A DNA stretch of 8,733 bases from Verrucomicrobiales bacterium (GCA_002721375.1 PBKH01000008.1:8753-17485); one strand, 5' to 3'; positions 1 to 7,265 are shown, counted from the stretch's first letter. Made by a program: numbers and translations. The notes: generated from the letters alone by a model not told the origin.

Positions 1-62
1 AAAAATGGCTCATGTCTTGTCGCGATGAAATCATCTTCACTACCACAATATCTTGTGTTTCT

Positions 63-96
63 TGGCATGTGCTTAGTCCGGTGCATGCCACTTTTT
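63..96 (+). terminator. Hairpin plus T-run, possible intrinsic terminator or attenuator
   Basis: TGGCATG (63-69) pairs perfectly with CATGCCA (84-90). The stem can continue inward through U-G, G-U, C-G and U-G pairs (70-73 with 80-83), leaving a loop of about 6 nt. It is followed by CTTTTT (91-96). That is the layout of a Rho-independent terminator. It lies only 22 nt before the LysM start codon, so it would either end the upstream transcript or act as an attenuator within the cluster. The T-run is short and part of the stem is wobble pairs, so read-through is plausible. Confidence 0.45.
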
Positions 97-102
97 CAAA
101 AC

Positions 103-109
103 AAAGGAG
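103..109 (+). promoter_or_regulatory. Strong Shine-Dalgarno of the LysM gene
   Basis: AAAGGAG lies 9 nt before the ATG at 119. It is one of the two best ribosome binding sites in the window and fixes the start of the LysM gene. A strong independent site is consistent with this gene opening a transcription or translation unit after the hairpin just upstream. Confidence 0.75.
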
Positions 110-118
110 TTAATTAAC

Positions 119-871
119 ATGTCCAGTCCTAATCCCTTAATCCCTAAGAGTTCTCTGCTCGAGCAGAAAGCCAAGAGCCGCTCCGGCCTGCAGATGGTTA
201 TGATCATTGTGGCAGTGCACATGGTTTTCCTCGGGGGGCTACTGTTTTCCGGTTGTCGCCCGGATCAGTCGACAACATCCGCGGCGGTGGAGACCAATAC
301 CATCCCGGTTCTGCCGGAGGTGGGAGGTGACATAGCATCACCACCGCTGGAAACCAATGCTGTGACAGTGGTAGAGCCGCTTGAGCCGGCTACGCCACCA
401 TTGCCGGAAATCCACGATGACAGCGAGCCCAAGCCGCCGCCTGTCACGCGCGTTCTGGAATCCACGAAGGATATTGTACCATTGGTTCCTGAGCCATCGG
501 CCAAGCCGGAAGTACCTGTGACTAATGGACAGACGGAGTACGTCGTGGCAAAGGGCGATAATTTTACCTCAATCGCTCGTAAAAAAGGTGTTACAGTCCA
601 GGCTATCATCAAGGTTAATCCAGCAGTGGATCCAAACCGAATTGCGGTTGGACAGGTGCTTGTGATTCCGGCGAAGTCGCTGGAGCCGACCAAACCGCTA
701 TTGCCGGAGGGTGCGACGGAGTACATCGTCAAATCTGGAGATAACCTTTACAATATCGCGAAAGCGAATAACACCTCCGTTAAAGCGATTAGGGATGTCA
801 ATAATCTGAAGACTAACTCTATTCGAGCGGGGCAAAATCTAATCATACCAGTCCAAACCGAGAGCGAGTAG
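119..871 (+). CDS. Membrane-anchored protein with two LysM domains
   Basis: The 250-residue product is probably a periplasmic peptidoglycan-binding protein. A short cytoplasmic-type N-terminus with several basic residues (1-23) is followed by a hydrophobic segment (about 24-45) ending in LFSGC. That could be an uncleaved anchor or, with Cys46, an imperfect lipobox; Phe at -3 is atypical. Residues 50-136 form a Pro/Val/Glu-rich, low-complexity linker. Two LysM domains follow at about 140-184 (YVVAKGDNFTSIARKKGV, ending in GQVLVIP) and 201-245 (YIVKSGDNLYNIAKANN, ending in GQNLIIP). LysM domains bind N-acetylglucosamine-containing glycan. No catalytic domain is visible, so this is a binding or scaffolding protein rather than a hydrolase. 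Its stop is 8 nt before ftsW, which suggests co-transcription and a role near the septum or in wall assembly. The domain call is firm; the cellular role is inferred. Confidence 0.9.
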   Translation: MSSPNPLIPKSSLLEQKAKSRSGLQMVMIIVAVHMVFLGGLLFSGCRPDQSTTSAAVETNTIPVLPEVGGDIASPPLETNAVTVVEPLEPATPPLPEIHDDSEPKPPPVTRVLESTKDIVPLVPEPSAKPEVPVTNGQTEYVVAKGDNFTSIARKKGVTVQAIIKVNPAVDPNRIAVGQVLVIPAKSLEPTKPLLPEGATEYIVKSGDNLYNIAKANNTSVKAIRDVNNLKTNSIRAGQNLIIPVQTESE

Positions 872-879
872 CTAGGGCA

Positions 880-2031
880 TTGAAAGCACCTAGAATGAAG
901 TTTGCCACAACTACACTAGTGTTTGTCGTTTCTGCTCTGCTGGCGCTTGGATTGGTGATGCTCTACAGTGCTACAATGTTCCATGGCGGTAGCGGTTTTT
1001 GGATATCGCAACTTATATGGTGTGGCATTGGATTAGTGATGTGTCTATCTATTGCGATGGCTGATTACCGTTTGCTTAAGAATATTTCCGTGCCTGCGTT
1101 GGTGCTGGCATTGTTACTATTGGGTGCGGTGATGATTCCTGGTATCGGCTTGGAGCGCAATGGCGCTCGCCGCTGGCTACAACTGCCTGGTACGACATTT
1201 CAGCCGTCGGAATTTGCGAAGCTGGCAGTAATCATTGCTCTGGCCCACTACGGTGACCGTAAGGGACGCCAGATGGATACCATCCGGTATGGTCTTCTGA
1301 TTCCCGGTACTGTGCTATCACTTTTTCTTGGTCTCATTTTTCTTGAGCCGGACTGGGGTGCAACAGCATTGCTTGCCACAGTGTGCGGCTTGATGCTGAT
1401 TCTGGCCGGAACAAAATTGTGGCACATGGCTCCCCCGGTGCTGGTATTTGGAGCGGTCGGTGGATATCTCCTGTCGCAAAACCCTGTTCGTCTAAATCGA
1501 GTTACAAGTTGGCTTGATCCAGAGGGAACCAAGCAGGGCGTTGGGTATCAGGCGTGGCAGTCGCTGATTGCACTTGGATCAGGCGGAACAACCGGACTTG
1601 GTCTTGGTAATGGACGCCAAAAATTAGGTTTTGTTCCAGAGCACCAGACTGATTTTATTTTCTCGGTGATAGGGGAGGAACTAGGATTAGTTGCTACCGT
1701 AGCCATCGTAATAGGGTTCATTTTGTTTGTGGTTTGTGGAACGTTCATTGCGATGCGTGCACGTGATTTTTTTGGATACCTATTGGCTTCGGGGTTAACG
1801 TTGTTGGTCGGTATACAGGCATTCATTAATATCGGCGTGGTGACAGGTACCCTGCCAAACAAGGGGTTGCCACTGCCCTTCATCAGCCGTGGTGGAACGA
1901 ATCTAATAGCGATGCTTTTCTGTGTCGGTGTATTGTTAAGTGTGGCGCGCTTTGCCGGTCGGGAGGAGCGATCCAAGTCGGTTGCTGCGGGTGATTCGGG
2001 CGGCTACTCGCCGTTTGGGGCGGAGACATAA
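880..2031 (+). CDS. ftsW: Septal peptidoglycan glycosyltransferase FtsW (SEDS family)
   Basis: This is an integral inner-membrane polymerase that links lipid II into septal glycan strands with a partner class B PBP. The 383-residue product has about ten hydrophobic segments. SEDS signatures are clear: YSAT near 29-32, NGARRWLQLPGTTFQPSEFAKL (94-115, a QPSE motif), the long periplasmic loop at about 201-268 with GLGLGNGRQKLGFVPEHQTDF (the Asp at 258 matches the essential SEDS aspartate), GEELG (265-269) and GLPLPFIS (329-336). The family motif FISYGG reads FISRGG here (Arg337, codon CGT at 1888-1890). FtsW is preferred over RodA because of the dcw context. The start used is TTG at 880, with only a weak GGG-containing site upstream. 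An in-frame ATG at 895 (residue 6) is a real alternative and would leave a five-residue shorter protein. The stop is 2 nt before murG. Confidence 0.93.
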   Translation: MKAPRMKFATTTLVFVVSALLALGLVMLYSATMFHGGSGFWISQLIWCGIGLVMCLSIAMADYRLLKNISVPALVLALLLLGAVMIPGIGLERNGARRWLQLPGTTFQPSEFAKLAVIIALAHYGDRKGRQMDTIRYGLLIPGTVLSLFLGLIFLEPDWGATALLATVCGLMLILAGTKLWHMAPPVLVFGAVGGYLLSQNPVRLNRVTSWLDPEGTKQGVGYQAWQSLIALGSGGTTGLGLGNGRQKLGFVPEHQTDFIFSVIGEELGLVATVAIVIGFILFVVCGTFIAMRARDFFGYLLASGLTLLVGIQAFINIGVVTGTLPNKGLPLPFISRGGTNLIAMLFCVGVLLSVARFAGREERSKSVAAGDSGGYSPFGAET

Positions 2032-2033
2032 CG

Positions 2034-3191
2034 ATGAATTCTTTCCCAAAACGGATTGCTATCGCTTGTGGAGGAACGGGCGGTCACCTATTTCCAGGTC
2101 TGGCTGTTGGTGATGCGTTTGTAGCGCGCGGCTGCGAGGTTGTGCTACTCGTTAGTCCAAAAGAGGTTGATCAGACTGCAGTTCAGTCGGCCTACGGTAT
2201 GGAGGTGGAGTCATTGCCGGCTATCGCCTTGAATGGTAATCCGGTGCGGTTCGCTGGAGCTTTTTGGTCGTCTTTTTGCCGGTGTCGAAAACTTTTTTAT
2301 GACAACCCGCCAGATGTCGTGCTGGCGATGGGTGGTTTCACCAGTGCACCGCCGGTGGTCGCCGGAAAGATGTCCGGTTCCCGTGTTTTTCTACATGAGG
2401 CCAACGCTGTTCCTGGACGGGCCCTGAAGCTACTTGCGCCGCTCGCCGATGAGGTGTTCGTCCAATTTCCAGAAGCTATGCCATGCATGCTGAGCACCGA
2501 CATCCGCGCCACTGGTCTGCCGGTGCGCTCGGCGATGGAGCCGTTGGCAAAGGCTGATGCGCGGGTCGCACTGGGTCTGTCTGACGACCAGCCAGTACTG
2601 CTTGTGATGGGGGGCAGTCAAGGATCTCAGTCAATCAACCAAGTTGTGATTGCCGCGCTGCCGCGTTTATCTAAAGCGATTCCAGGACTGCAGTTCATTC
2701 ATTTGACTGGTAGTAGTGGTAGTGTCGAGACGGTACGGCAGGCGTACGCCGCGTTTGGTATACGGGCAGTGGTGCGTCGATTTTTGACAGAGATGGAGTA
2801 TGCGCTGGGTGCGGCTGACCTAGCGCTAAGCCGTTCCGGTGCTTCGTCGCTTGCCGAGTTTTCAGCAATGGAATTGCCAGCCATATTAATTCCTTACCCA
2901 ACAGCCGTGGACGATCATCAGAGGCTTAATGCTCGATCTTTTGTGGATCTAGGTGCGGCTCGTTGTTTTCACCAAAAACAACTGACTCCTAACCTGTTAG
3001 TTAGTCAGTTGAGTGAGCTATTCGCTAATCCGGCGAAACTCGAGGCGATGGCCTGCGCCATGAAGTTAGGTAAAGCTGCTAAGGCTACGGAGGATGTAGT
3101 TAAGCGGATGTACGACATTTGCGGATGGGAGCCTGAGTCCACTGACGATCTGCTTTTTACCATTCCAACTAGAAAGGAGGTTGCGGCATGA
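2034..3191 (+). CDS. murG: UDP-GlcNAc:undecaprenyl-PP-MurNAc-pentapeptide GlcNAc transferase
   Basis: MurG converts lipid I to lipid II on the cytoplasmic face of the membrane (GT28 family, GT-B fold). In the 385-residue product the N-domain carries the glycine loop GGTGGHLFPGLA (13-24), GGFTSAP (100-106) and HEANAVPG (121-128; usual form HEQN, so Gln is Ala here). The C-domain carries GGSQGSQSIN (193-202), SRSGASSLAEF (266-276) and PYPTAVDDHQRLNA (287-300), the UDP-GlcNAc site. Beyond the usual end (about 363) there is a tail of roughly 20 residues whose coding sequence contains the murB ribosome binding site. The ATG at 2034 is served by GGAG at 2022-2025. The stop overlaps the murB start in an ATGA arrangement, implying coupled translation. 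In the usual dcw order murC would come next; it does not. Confidence 0.96.
   Translation: MNSFPKRIAIACGGTGGHLFPGLAVGDAFVARGCEVVLLVSPKEVDQTAVQSAYGMEVESLPAIALNGNPVRFAGAFWSSFCRCRKLFYDNPPDVVLAMGGFTSAPPVVAGKMSGSRVFLHEANAVPGRALKLLAPLADEVFVQFPEAMPCMLSTDIRATGLPVRSAMEPLAKADARVALGLSDDQPVLLVMGGSQGSQSINQVVIAALPRLSKAIPGLQFIHLTGSSGSVETVRQAYAAFGIRAVVRRFLTEMEYALGAADLALSRSGASSLAEFSAMELPAILIPYPTAVDDHQRLNARSFVDLGAARCFHQKQLTPNLLVSQLSELFANPAKLEAMACAMKLGKAAKATEDVVKRMYDICGWEPESTDDLLFTIPTRKEVAA
3173..3180 (+). promoter_or_regulatory. Strong Shine-Dalgarno of murB inside the end of murG
   Basis: AAAGGAGG lies 7 nt before the murB ATG at 3188 and is coded within the last codons of murG. It is a near-perfect match to the anti-Shine-Dalgarno sequence. 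It decides the murB start over any later in-frame codon, and together with the ATGA overlap supports independent plus coupled initiation of murB. Confidence 0.8.
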
Positions 3192-4138
3192 ATACAGGGA
3201 TCGCTTCTCCTGTATGGAATGGGGTGAAAGTTGATCTCGAGCGATCTGCCGGTGACGGGACCGTAATCCAGTCTGATTATCCACTAGAGGAATTAACGAC
3301 ATTGCGTGCCGGAGGCCGGGCCGAATGGTTTACGGAGCCAAAGACTGAGGCTGGTCTTGCGGCTCTTCTTGCCTCCTGTAGTAAGAGAGCTCTTCCGGTG
3401 ACTGTTCTGGGGAGAGGTTCCAACTTTCTCCCGCTGGACTCCGGTGTGCCCGGGTTGACTGTGCGACTAAGCAATCCCGTATTTAATGGAATTGAATCGA
3501 CCGGGCTTCGGATCAAGTGCGGCGCGGGCTCGAAGATGAAAGCGGTTGCCACCGAAGCCCGGCGCTGTGGTTTAACTGGAATGGAGTTCCTCGAAGGCAT
3601 CCCAGGCAGCATCGGTGGTGGGCTGCGCATGAACGCTGGCGCGATGGGTAGAGAACTCTTTGACCTGGTGGAGACACTACGATTCATGGATCCTGACGGT
3701 TCAGTGTTCGAGATGCCCTCCGAATCAATTGAGGTTGGTTATCGTAGCTGCCCGCTCTTGAAAAACCAGATCGCTTTGAGTGTAGTACTGAAGGGCGAGC
3801 CAGACGCCCCCGATGCAATTGCTGCCCGTATGTCTGTTTTTGCCGAGAGGCGTTGGAGTACTCAGCCTAGGGCACGTAGCGCCGGTTGTATTTTTAGAAA
3901 TCCAGAGACTATCCCTGCTGGGAAGCTGGTCGATGAGTTGGGCTTCAAGGGGTTGGTAGAGGGTGGTGCGATGGTGTCAGAAGAACACGCTAATTTTATA
4001 GTTAACACTGGCGAAGCGACGGCGGGAGATATCTTGCGGCTCATTCAACGTATCCAAGAGAAAGCGCTCGTTGAGCGCGGCATCCGCTTGAAGACCGAGG
4101 TGCAGATTGTCGGAGTAGAGCAAGCAAGGGATGATTGA
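3188..4138 (+). CDS. murB: UDP-N-acetylenolpyruvoylglucosamine reductase
   Basis: MurB uses NADPH and bound FAD to reduce UDP-GlcNAc-enolpyruvate to UDP-MurNAc in the cytoplasm. The 316-residue product shows LTTLRAGG (36-43), the FAD-binding GRGSNFL (75-81), GIPGSIGGGLRMNAGAMG (137-154), YRSC (185-188), SAGCIFRNP (231-239), KLVDELGFKG (246-255) and HANFIVN (267-273). The usual proton-donor Ser of the SAGS-FKNP motif is Cys234 here, a substitution I recall from other MurB proteins. The C-terminal catalytic Glu is probably Glu304 in LKTEVQIVG. The length is typical of a short, type II-like MurB. The first 30 residues are poorly conserved, but the strong site at 3173-3180 supports this start. 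It overlaps murG by 4 nt and ddl by 8 nt. Confidence 0.95.
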   Translation: MNTGIASPVWNGVKVDLERSAGDGTVIQSDYPLEELTTLRAGGRAEWFTEPKTEAGLAALLASCSKRALPVTVLGRGSNFLPLDSGVPGLTVRLSNPVFNGIESTGLRIKCGAGSKMKAVATEARRCGLTGMEFLEGIPGSIGGGLRMNAGAMGRELFDLVETLRFMDPDGSVFEMPSESIEVGYRSCPLLKNQIALSVVLKGEPDAPDAIAARMSVFAERRWSTQPRARSAGCIFRNPETIPAGKLVDELGFKGLVEGGAMVSEEHANFIVNTGEATAGDILRLIQRIQEKALVERGIRLKTEVQIVGVEQARDD

Positions 4139-5051
4139 ACCACTTAATATTTGTGTAATGCTAGGAGGAGATTCTCGTGAGAGGGCGGTCTCGATCAAGT
4201 CTGGTGTTGCTGTAGCGGAGGCACTGAGGAGCATAGGTCATAGTGTGTGCGAGATCGATCCGGTGGACGGCGAGTTTGAACTGCCCCTAGAGACCGATGT
4301 CGTATTCATAGCGCTTCATGGAACTTACGGCGAAGACGGTACTGTTCAGGCTAAACTCGATACGTTAGGAGTGCCGTATACCGGGTGTGGAGAGGCGGCG
4401 AGCAGAATAGCGTTTGATAAGATTGCGGCAAAGCGGGCCTGTGCCCGGGATGGCTTGGCTACTGCGAACGACTGTGTAGTCGACGAATTAGGGGCTGACA
4501 TGCCAGTGGGGCTGGAACTTCCACTTGTGCTTAAGCCTGTTTGTCAAGGCTCAAGTATTGGCTTGGAGTTTGTCGATTCGGCGACAACTTGGTCTAGCTG
4601 TTTGGCCAGAGCGTTTGAGGCCGGCGGGCCGGTGCTGGTCGAGGAACGGATCGACGGACGTGAGGTCACAGTTGGCATCGTTGGCGGTCAGCCGTTACCG
4701 GTGATCGAAATCACTCCTCGGTGTGGCGCCTATGATTACAACAATAAATATACTCCGGGCGCCACAGAGTATGTCTGTCCAGCGCTATTTGACGACGAAG
4801 CCACGAATCGCATTCAGTCTGCCGGTGAACGTGCTTTGGCCGCAGTAGGAGGTGGTAACTGCGCCCGTGTTGATTTTATCGTGCAGCCGGATGGAGAACC
4901 AGTGCTTCTCGAGGTAAACACACTGCCAGGCATGACCGAAACTAGCTTGTTGCCTAAGGCGGCGGCAGCAAATGGCACGGGGTTTACGGATCTATGCCAA
5001 AGGCTAATTGAATTGGCTCTAGATAATCCGCCATTGGCATTAACGGCATGA
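4131..5051 (+). CDS. ddl: D-alanine--D-alanine ligase
   Basis: Ddl joins two D-alanines using ATP; the dipeptide is then added to the muropeptide by MurF. The 306-residue ATP-grasp protein has the typical short DdlB length. The first D-Ala site lies in LGGDSRERAVS (11-21, Glu17) and HGTYGEDGTVQAKLDTLGVP (63-82). ATP binding uses Lys98 and Lys135 (LVLKP), with QGSSIGL (139-145). The omega-loop YDYNNKY (201-207) has Lys-Tyr, the form associated with D-Ala-D-Ala rather than D-lactate products. Metal ligands are Asp248 (RVDFI), Glu261 and Asn263 in LLEVNTLPGMTETSLLPKAA. The start at 4131 lies inside the end of murB. The adjacent AAGGG abuts the ATG, and the better-spaced GGAG at 4112-4115 is rather distant, so translation probably depends on coupling to murB. 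Confidence 0.96.
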   Translation: MIEPLNICVMLGGDSRERAVSIKSGVAVAEALRSIGHSVCEIDPVDGEFELPLETDVVFIALHGTYGEDGTVQAKLDTLGVPYTGCGEAASRIAFDKIAAKRACARDGLATANDCVVDELGADMPVGLELPLVLKPVCQGSSIGLEFVDSATTWSSCLARAFEAGGPVLVEERIDGREVTVGIVGGQPLPVIEITPRCGAYDYNNKYTPGATEYVCPALFDDEATNRIQSAGERALAAVGGGNCARVDFIVQPDGEPVLLEVNTLPGMTETSLLPKAAAANGTGFTDLCQRLIELALDNPPLALTA

Positions 5052-5060
5052 GATCCTTAT

Positions 5061-5065
5061 AGGAA
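5061..5065 (+). promoter_or_regulatory. Shine-Dalgarno deciding the TTG start of ftsQ
   Basis: AGGAA sits 5 nt before the TTG at 5071. No ATG or GTG lies in frame between the ddl stop and this TTG. An ATG at 5048 is in another frame and runs into a stop after four codons. The site therefore supports the TTG start. Confidence 0.55.
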
Positions 5066-5070
5066 TTGTA

Positions 5071-6024
5071 TTGAGAGCGAAAAGGCGTAACAGCAAGGCT
5101 GGTCAGAAAAAACTGCTCAGTGTTAAGGTGCAGTCTCAGCAGGTTCGGCATGAGCGTCTTCGTCTGCTGCGATCGCTTGTGGGTATCATCATCGCTATCG
5201 TGGTGATCTTCTGCGCTTGTTGGCAAGGCGGGATGTTTTTGCTCAACCGACTTGTATATGAGAACGACTCGTTTTCCATACGGCATCTGGACTATCGAAC
5301 GGACGGCATTCTGCCAGTAGATCAACTCAGGCGTTGGGCAGATGTGCAATCGGGTGACAATCTGCTCAAACTCGATCTACTGAGAATCAAGCGTGATATT
5401 GAGTTGGCACCCAGAGTCCGGGCCGCATCTGTGGAAAGGCATCTTCCAGATACGCTTCAGGTGCGTGTTGCCGAGCGGGTGCCAATGGCTCAGGTTTGGG
5501 CTTGGCAACTTGGAGATACGGGGGGTGCACTTTACGAGTGTGTCCGACTTCAACTTGACGAGACCGGTCATGTTATGAATCCGGCTGATGGTTCTTCTGT
5601 GGTTGTACCAGAGAACCAGGCTGAGTGGTCTCTTCCTGTAATCTCGGGACTTGAACTCAACCAACTTAAGTCACTAACTCCCGGCCGAGCGGCGGTCCTG
5701 CCAAAACTTCAGGCCGCGCTGGGTCTGATCAGCGAGTTTCGGCATTCGTCGATCGCTGGAGTGGTGGATATGAGGGTGATAGATTTATCCCAACCGAGCA
5801 TCCTGCGAATTACTACAGGTGAAGGAGGGCAGGTGGATCTTGCCACTAGGAACTTATCAAGGCAGCTAAATCGCTGGGGTCGCATTAGGGCGCATGGGGA
5901 GAAGTTTGGCTTGGCAATTGAGACTGTGGATTTATCAGTTACTAACAATGTGCCGGTTAGATGGATGCTTTCTCCAACACTTGTCAAGGATCTGAATAGT
6001 TCTCAAAGTATAGCCGGAAAATGA
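5071..6024 (+). CDS. ftsQ: Cell division protein FtsQ (POTRA domain)
   Basis: FtsQ is a bitopic divisome protein that, with FtsB and FtsL, connects the early ring proteins to the septal synthase. The 317-residue product begins with a very basic cytoplasmic tail (1-35, many Lys/Arg), then a single transmembrane segment (about 36-58). A POTRA domain spans about 67-139 and includes VQSGDNLLKLDL (92-103), the P-V-A-V pattern in LAPRVRAASVERHLPDTLQV (112-131) and ERVPMAQVW (135-143). The remaining beta-domain runs to about 290, with a short polar tail. These hallmarks, plus its place between ddl and ftsA, make the call secure although overall FtsQ sequence is poorly conserved. The start is TTG with AGGAA upstream. 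It lies 19 nt after ddl and 7 nt before ftsA. Confidence 0.93.
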   Translation: MRAKRRNSKAGQKKLLSVKVQSQQVRHERLRLLRSLVGIIIAIVVIFCACWQGGMFLLNRLVYENDSFSIRHLDYRTDGILPVDQLRRWADVQSGDNLLKLDLLRIKRDIELAPRVRAASVERHLPDTLQVRVAERVPMAQVWAWQLGDTGGALYECVRLQLDETGHVMNPADGSSVVVPENQAEWSLPVISGLELNQLKSLTPGRAAVLPKLQAALGLISEFRHSSIAGVVDMRVIDLSQPSILRITTGEGGQVDLATRNLSRQLNRWGRIRAHGEKFGLAIETVDLSVTNNVPVRWMLSPTLVKDLNSSQSIAGK

Positions 6025-6031
6025 AATAACC

Positions 6032-7249
6032 GTGACTGATTCAAAAATTATCGTCGGGCTCGAAATTGGCACATCAAAGGTGTGTGTTGCCGTAGGGGAA
6101 GTTAGCGGTAATCAGGCAGTCAATGTTATTGGCCTTGGTCAAGCAAAGTCGAGAGGCATTCGCAAGGGGGAGATTATTGATGTCTCTCTTGCCGAAGAGG
6201 ATGTGCGTGATGCCATTGTGGAGGCGGAGCAGGTAGCCGATGTCGAGATTCGATCAGTTTTCCTTAGTGTCACGGGGAGCCATCTTCGTGGCTTCAACAA
6301 TACTGGTGTTCACCCGGTGGTATCGGCAGATCGCGATATTACAAATGACGACATTCAAGATGTAATCAAGAATGCACGGGCCATCAACCTTCCCTCCGAC
6401 CATTCTGTAGTGCATGCGATTCGGCAGCACTTCCGTGTGGATGGGCAGGATGGTGTGCAAAATCCGGAAGGCATGCTAGGAGCCCGAATCGAGGTGGAAG
6501 TGCATGTGATCAGTGGTAAGTATAACCGACTACAAAACCCGATTCGCCTTGTCAACAGCCTACACTTAGAAGTAGACAATATTGCTGCAGGAGCTTTGGC
6601 ATCCTCTTTAGCCGTTCTCAGCAATGAGCAGAAAGAACTGGGAGCGCTAGTGATCGATCTTGGGGCCGGCGTCACCGAGTATGCGGTTTATCAGGCTGCT
6701 GTTATTAAGCATACCGGTGTCCTTGCTGTTGGTGGTGACCACGTTTCCAACGACTTGGCCTATGGGCTTAAAGTGCCTTTGGCCAGGGCCGAGCAGATCA
6801 AGATCGATCACGGTTCAGCTATAATTGATCCCGAGTCGCAAGATAAGACGGTCGATCTGAGTCACGACAGTCTTATCCCTGGGCGACAGGTTAACCTTGG
6901 TCACTTGCAGAAAATCATGTCGATGCGTCTACAAGAAATTTTCGAATTGATCGCTCAGGATATTGGTCAGGCCGGATTGATCGAGTACCTCCGAGCCGGA
7001 GTAGTAATTTGCGGCGGAGGTGCTCGTATTCCGAATATCACAAAACTGGGCCGAGATGTATTTCGCATCCCGGTGTCAATTGGGCGTTCTAGTACAGTAA
7101 GTGGGATGAAGAATGCGCTGGATGAGCCTGAATTCGCGACCTCCATTGGCCTTATTAAGTTTGGTGCCTTCCAGTCAAAGGTAACGCCATCTCGCCTTGG
7201 ATTCGGTCGGGCTATTCGGCGGCAGGTTGCGGCTCTGTTTGGTCGCTGA
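6032..7249 (+). CDS. ftsA: Cell division protein FtsA, membrane anchor of FtsZ
   Basis: FtsA is an actin-like ATPase that tethers FtsZ filaments to the inner membrane and signals to downstream divisome proteins. In the 405-residue product the phosphate-1 loop is GLEIGTSKVCVAVGEV (9-24). The FtsA-specific 1C region follows (about 85-165). The phosphate-2 loop is IDLGAGVTEYAVY (208-220; many family members read DIGGGT, so Ala and Val replace Gly and Thr here). The adenosine motif is VICGGGARIPN (325-335). The C-terminal RLGFGRAIRRQVAALFGR (388-405) can form an amphipathic basic helix, the membrane-targeting sequence. The start is GTG at 6032 with only a weak upstream GGA (6016-6018); the ATG at 6021 hits a stop after two codons. 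It follows ftsQ by 7 nt and precedes ftsZ by 16 nt. Confidence 0.95.
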   Translation: MTDSKIIVGLEIGTSKVCVAVGEVSGNQAVNVIGLGQAKSRGIRKGEIIDVSLAEEDVRDAIVEAEQVADVEIRSVFLSVTGSHLRGFNNTGVHPVVSADRDITNDDIQDVIKNARAINLPSDHSVVHAIRQHFRVDGQDGVQNPEGMLGARIEVEVHVISGKYNRLQNPIRLVNSLHLEVDNIAAGALASSLAVLSNEQKELGALVIDLGAGVTEYAVYQAAVIKHTGVLAVGGDHVSNDLAYGLKVPLARAEQIKIDHGSAIIDPESQDKTVDLSHDSLIPGRQVNLGHLQKIMSMRLQEIFELIAQDIGQAGLIEYLRAGVVICGGGARIPNITKLGRDVFRIPVSIGRSSTVSGMKNALDEPEFATSIGLIKFGAFQSKVTPSRLGFGRAIRRQVAALFGR

Positions 7250-7254
7250 TATAC

Positions 7255-7259
7255 AAGGA
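7255..7259 (+). promoter_or_regulatory. Shine-Dalgarno of ftsZ
   Basis: AAGGA lies 6 nt before the ATG at 7266, in the 16-nt gap after ftsA. It supports this start, which leaves only a short tail of about 13 residues before the first beta-strand of FtsZ. Confidence 0.6.
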
Positions 7260-7265
7260 TAAGCC

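Larger units (their letters stand above)
1..118. other. Non-coding leader upstream of the LysM gene
   Basis: No open reading frame of useful length occupies this stretch, and no tail of an upstream gene can be assigned with confidence. It contains a terminator-like hairpin (63-96) and the ribosome binding site of the next gene (103-109). I looked for a -35/-10 promoter pair and found none that I would defend. In related clusters the preceding gene is often murD or another mur gene, but nothing here shows which gene lies upstream. Confidence 0.6.

Noticed and set aside
1..118. Promoter for the LysM-ftsZ unit
   Set aside because: TTG-containing -35-like words occur (for example near 18 and 53), but none is followed at 16-18 nt by a credible -10 box.
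265..732. 155-codon open frame on the - strand opposite the LysM gene
   Set aside because: Its product is low-complexity Ser/Thr/Gly/Val-rich sequence, the mirror of the proline-rich linker on the + strand. It has no recognisable domain and lies wholly inside a well-supported gene.
1548..1976. 142-codon open frame on the - strand opposite ftsW
   Set aside because: Its product is low-complexity (Asn, Thr, Pro, Met rich) with no domain, fully antisense to conserved FtsW motifs.
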